Origin: Chryseobacterium oleae
GTDB taxonomy: Bacteria > Bacteroidota > Bacteroidia > Flavobacteriales > Weeksellaceae
NCBI RefSeq assembly: GCF_900115055.1
Contig: NZ_FOVD01000006.1
Span: 186,001 to 250,000, forward strand
DNA length: 64,000 nt
Reading direction: 5' to 3'
Made by a program: the position numbers and the translations under genes. This document shows positions 63,370 to 64,000 of the stretch, piece by piece; the first letter of the stretch is position 1; every line of letters begins with the position of its first letter. A model generated the notes under the pieces. It ran no database searches. It was not told the origin of the DNA and saw only the letters and a program-made list of their open reading frames with translations.

Positions 63370-64000
63370 TTGATGGTTGATTTTCCGGTTTCTCATTATA
63401 TTTCTTTGATGAAAACTTCTCGTCCAGATATTGAAAAAACATATACAATACTGGAATGACAAAAACGCCCAATACTACACCGCTCAGCATTCCCATCGCT
63501 GCACTTGTACTGATGGATCTGTTTCCTGAAGCCATTCCTCCTGAAGAAATCATCAGTGGGATCATTCCTACAATAAATGCCAGGGAAGTCATGATGATCG
63601 GCCGAAGTCTTGCTTTTGCTCCGTCTAATGCAGATTCCAGAATAGACAGCCCGGATTTTCTTCTCTGCACCGCAAATTCCACGATAAGAATGGCATTTTT
63701 AGCCAGAAGTCCGATCAGCATGATCAATCCTACCTGAACATAGATGTTATTGTCCAGCCCGATCGCTTTTATTCCCAGAAACGCTCCTACCACTCCTGTG
63801 GGTATGGAAAGCATTACCGCCAGAGGAAGGATGTAACTCTCATACTGTGCCGCAAGAAGCAGATACACAAACAGCAGACACAGTCCAAATATGGCAATGG
63901 TTTGATTTCCGGCTGATTTTTCTTCCAGACTTAATCCGGTCCACTCGTAGCTGTAATCGGATGGGAGTTTATCCAGTGTTTTTTCAAGTTTCTCCATCAA
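63356..64000 (-). CDS. RND efflux pump, inner-membrane subunit (3' part only)
   Basis: The first codon here is an arbitrary cut, and the gene continues beyond the window on its upstream side. It is the last ~214 residues of an HAE1-type (AcrB-like) pump: GLSLEEKSAGNQTIAIFGL, LLLAAQYESYILPLAVMLSI, DNNIYVQVGLIMLIGLLAKN, EFAVQRRKSG, LRPIIMTSLAFIVGMIPL and MGMLSGVVLGVFVIPV. Exports drugs or toxic compounds with proton motive force. Its stop overlaps the outer-membrane factor start. Confidence 0.95.
   Translation of the reverse strand: MMEKLEKTLDKLPSDYSYEWTGLSLEEKSAGNQTIAIFGLCLLFVYLLLAAQYESYILPLAVMLSIPTGVVGAFLGIKAIGLDNNIYVQVGLIMLIGLLAKNAILIVEFAVQRRKSGLSILESALDGAKARLRPIIMTSLAFIVGMIPLMISSGGMASGNRSISTSAAMGMLSGVVLGVFVIPVLYMFFQYLDEKFSSKKYNEKPENQPSNETI

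Noticed and set aside
1..64000. CRISPR arrays, tRNA, rRNA, intact insertion sequences
   Set aside because: No regularly spaced repeats, no cloverleaf-like sequence and no transposase gene were seen; the only mobile-element trace is the recombinase relic at 8400-8758.

Overview
The window looks like a chromosomal segment of a Flavobacteriia member close to Chryseobacterium (Bacteroidota). Supporting signs are low GC, type IX secretion (T9SS) sorting tails, LytTR regulators, a GLPGLI-family protein, an S46 peptidase, TAnnTTTG-type promoter boxes and flavobacterial DUF families. No rRNA, tRNA or CRISPR array was seen. The window cuts a rhomboid protease gene on the left and an RND efflux pump gene on the right.

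Layout. 1-8.3 kb is housekeeping: rhomboid protease, dprA, glutamate dehydrogenase, an amidohydrolase, a membrane-bound LytTR regulator, a YkgJ-type cysteine-cluster protein and a Kir-type potassium channel. 8.4-15.1 kb is an AT-rich accessory island. It holds a decayed tyrosine recombinase, then a tightly coupled leftward operon of PIN-like protein, HerA-type ATPase, NurA-type nuclease and N4/N6 DNA methyltransferase. This set looks like a defence or restriction-modification-like system. 15.1-25.4 kb is core again: truncated haemoglobin, ChaA-type antiporter, a lipoprotein operon, a frameshifted DNA alkylation repair gene, a CPA1 antiporter and hflX. 25.5-35 kb carries a LytTR response regulator with an Asp-to-Glu receiver site, a T9SS/repeat-protein operon, an S46 dipeptidyl-peptidase, YdeI/DUF1905 and Crp-type genes. 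At 35.0-36.1 kb a double-glycine leader peptide precedes a GLPGLI protein.

36.2-60.1 kb contains what may be a dispersed, little-described toxin/delivery system. Two adjacent beta-helix (tailspike-like) proteins without signal peptides (36.2-40.4 kb) and a leftward operon (59.9-51.4 kb) share a two-block upstream element at 38.3, 40.5 and 60.05 kb. That operon encodes a 1220-residue protein of unknown family, a tail-fibre-like protein, a small protein, a 754-residue polymorphic toxin with an HEGSH zincin motif, and a putative immunity protein. Behind the immunity gene sits an orphan fragment of a second toxin that repeats the junction sequence of the intact one, a hallmark of toxin-tip exchange. 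Between these loci lie a Spondin_N lipoprotein, a one-module NRPS-like carboxylate reductase (A-PCP-reductase), comM/yifB, a T9SS protein and an ECF sigma factor with a membrane-spanning partner.

60.3-64 kb has an AraC regulator, a DUF417 membrane protein and the end of an RND efflux operon (pump and TolC-like outer membrane factor). All product calls come from reading motifs; no database search was run.
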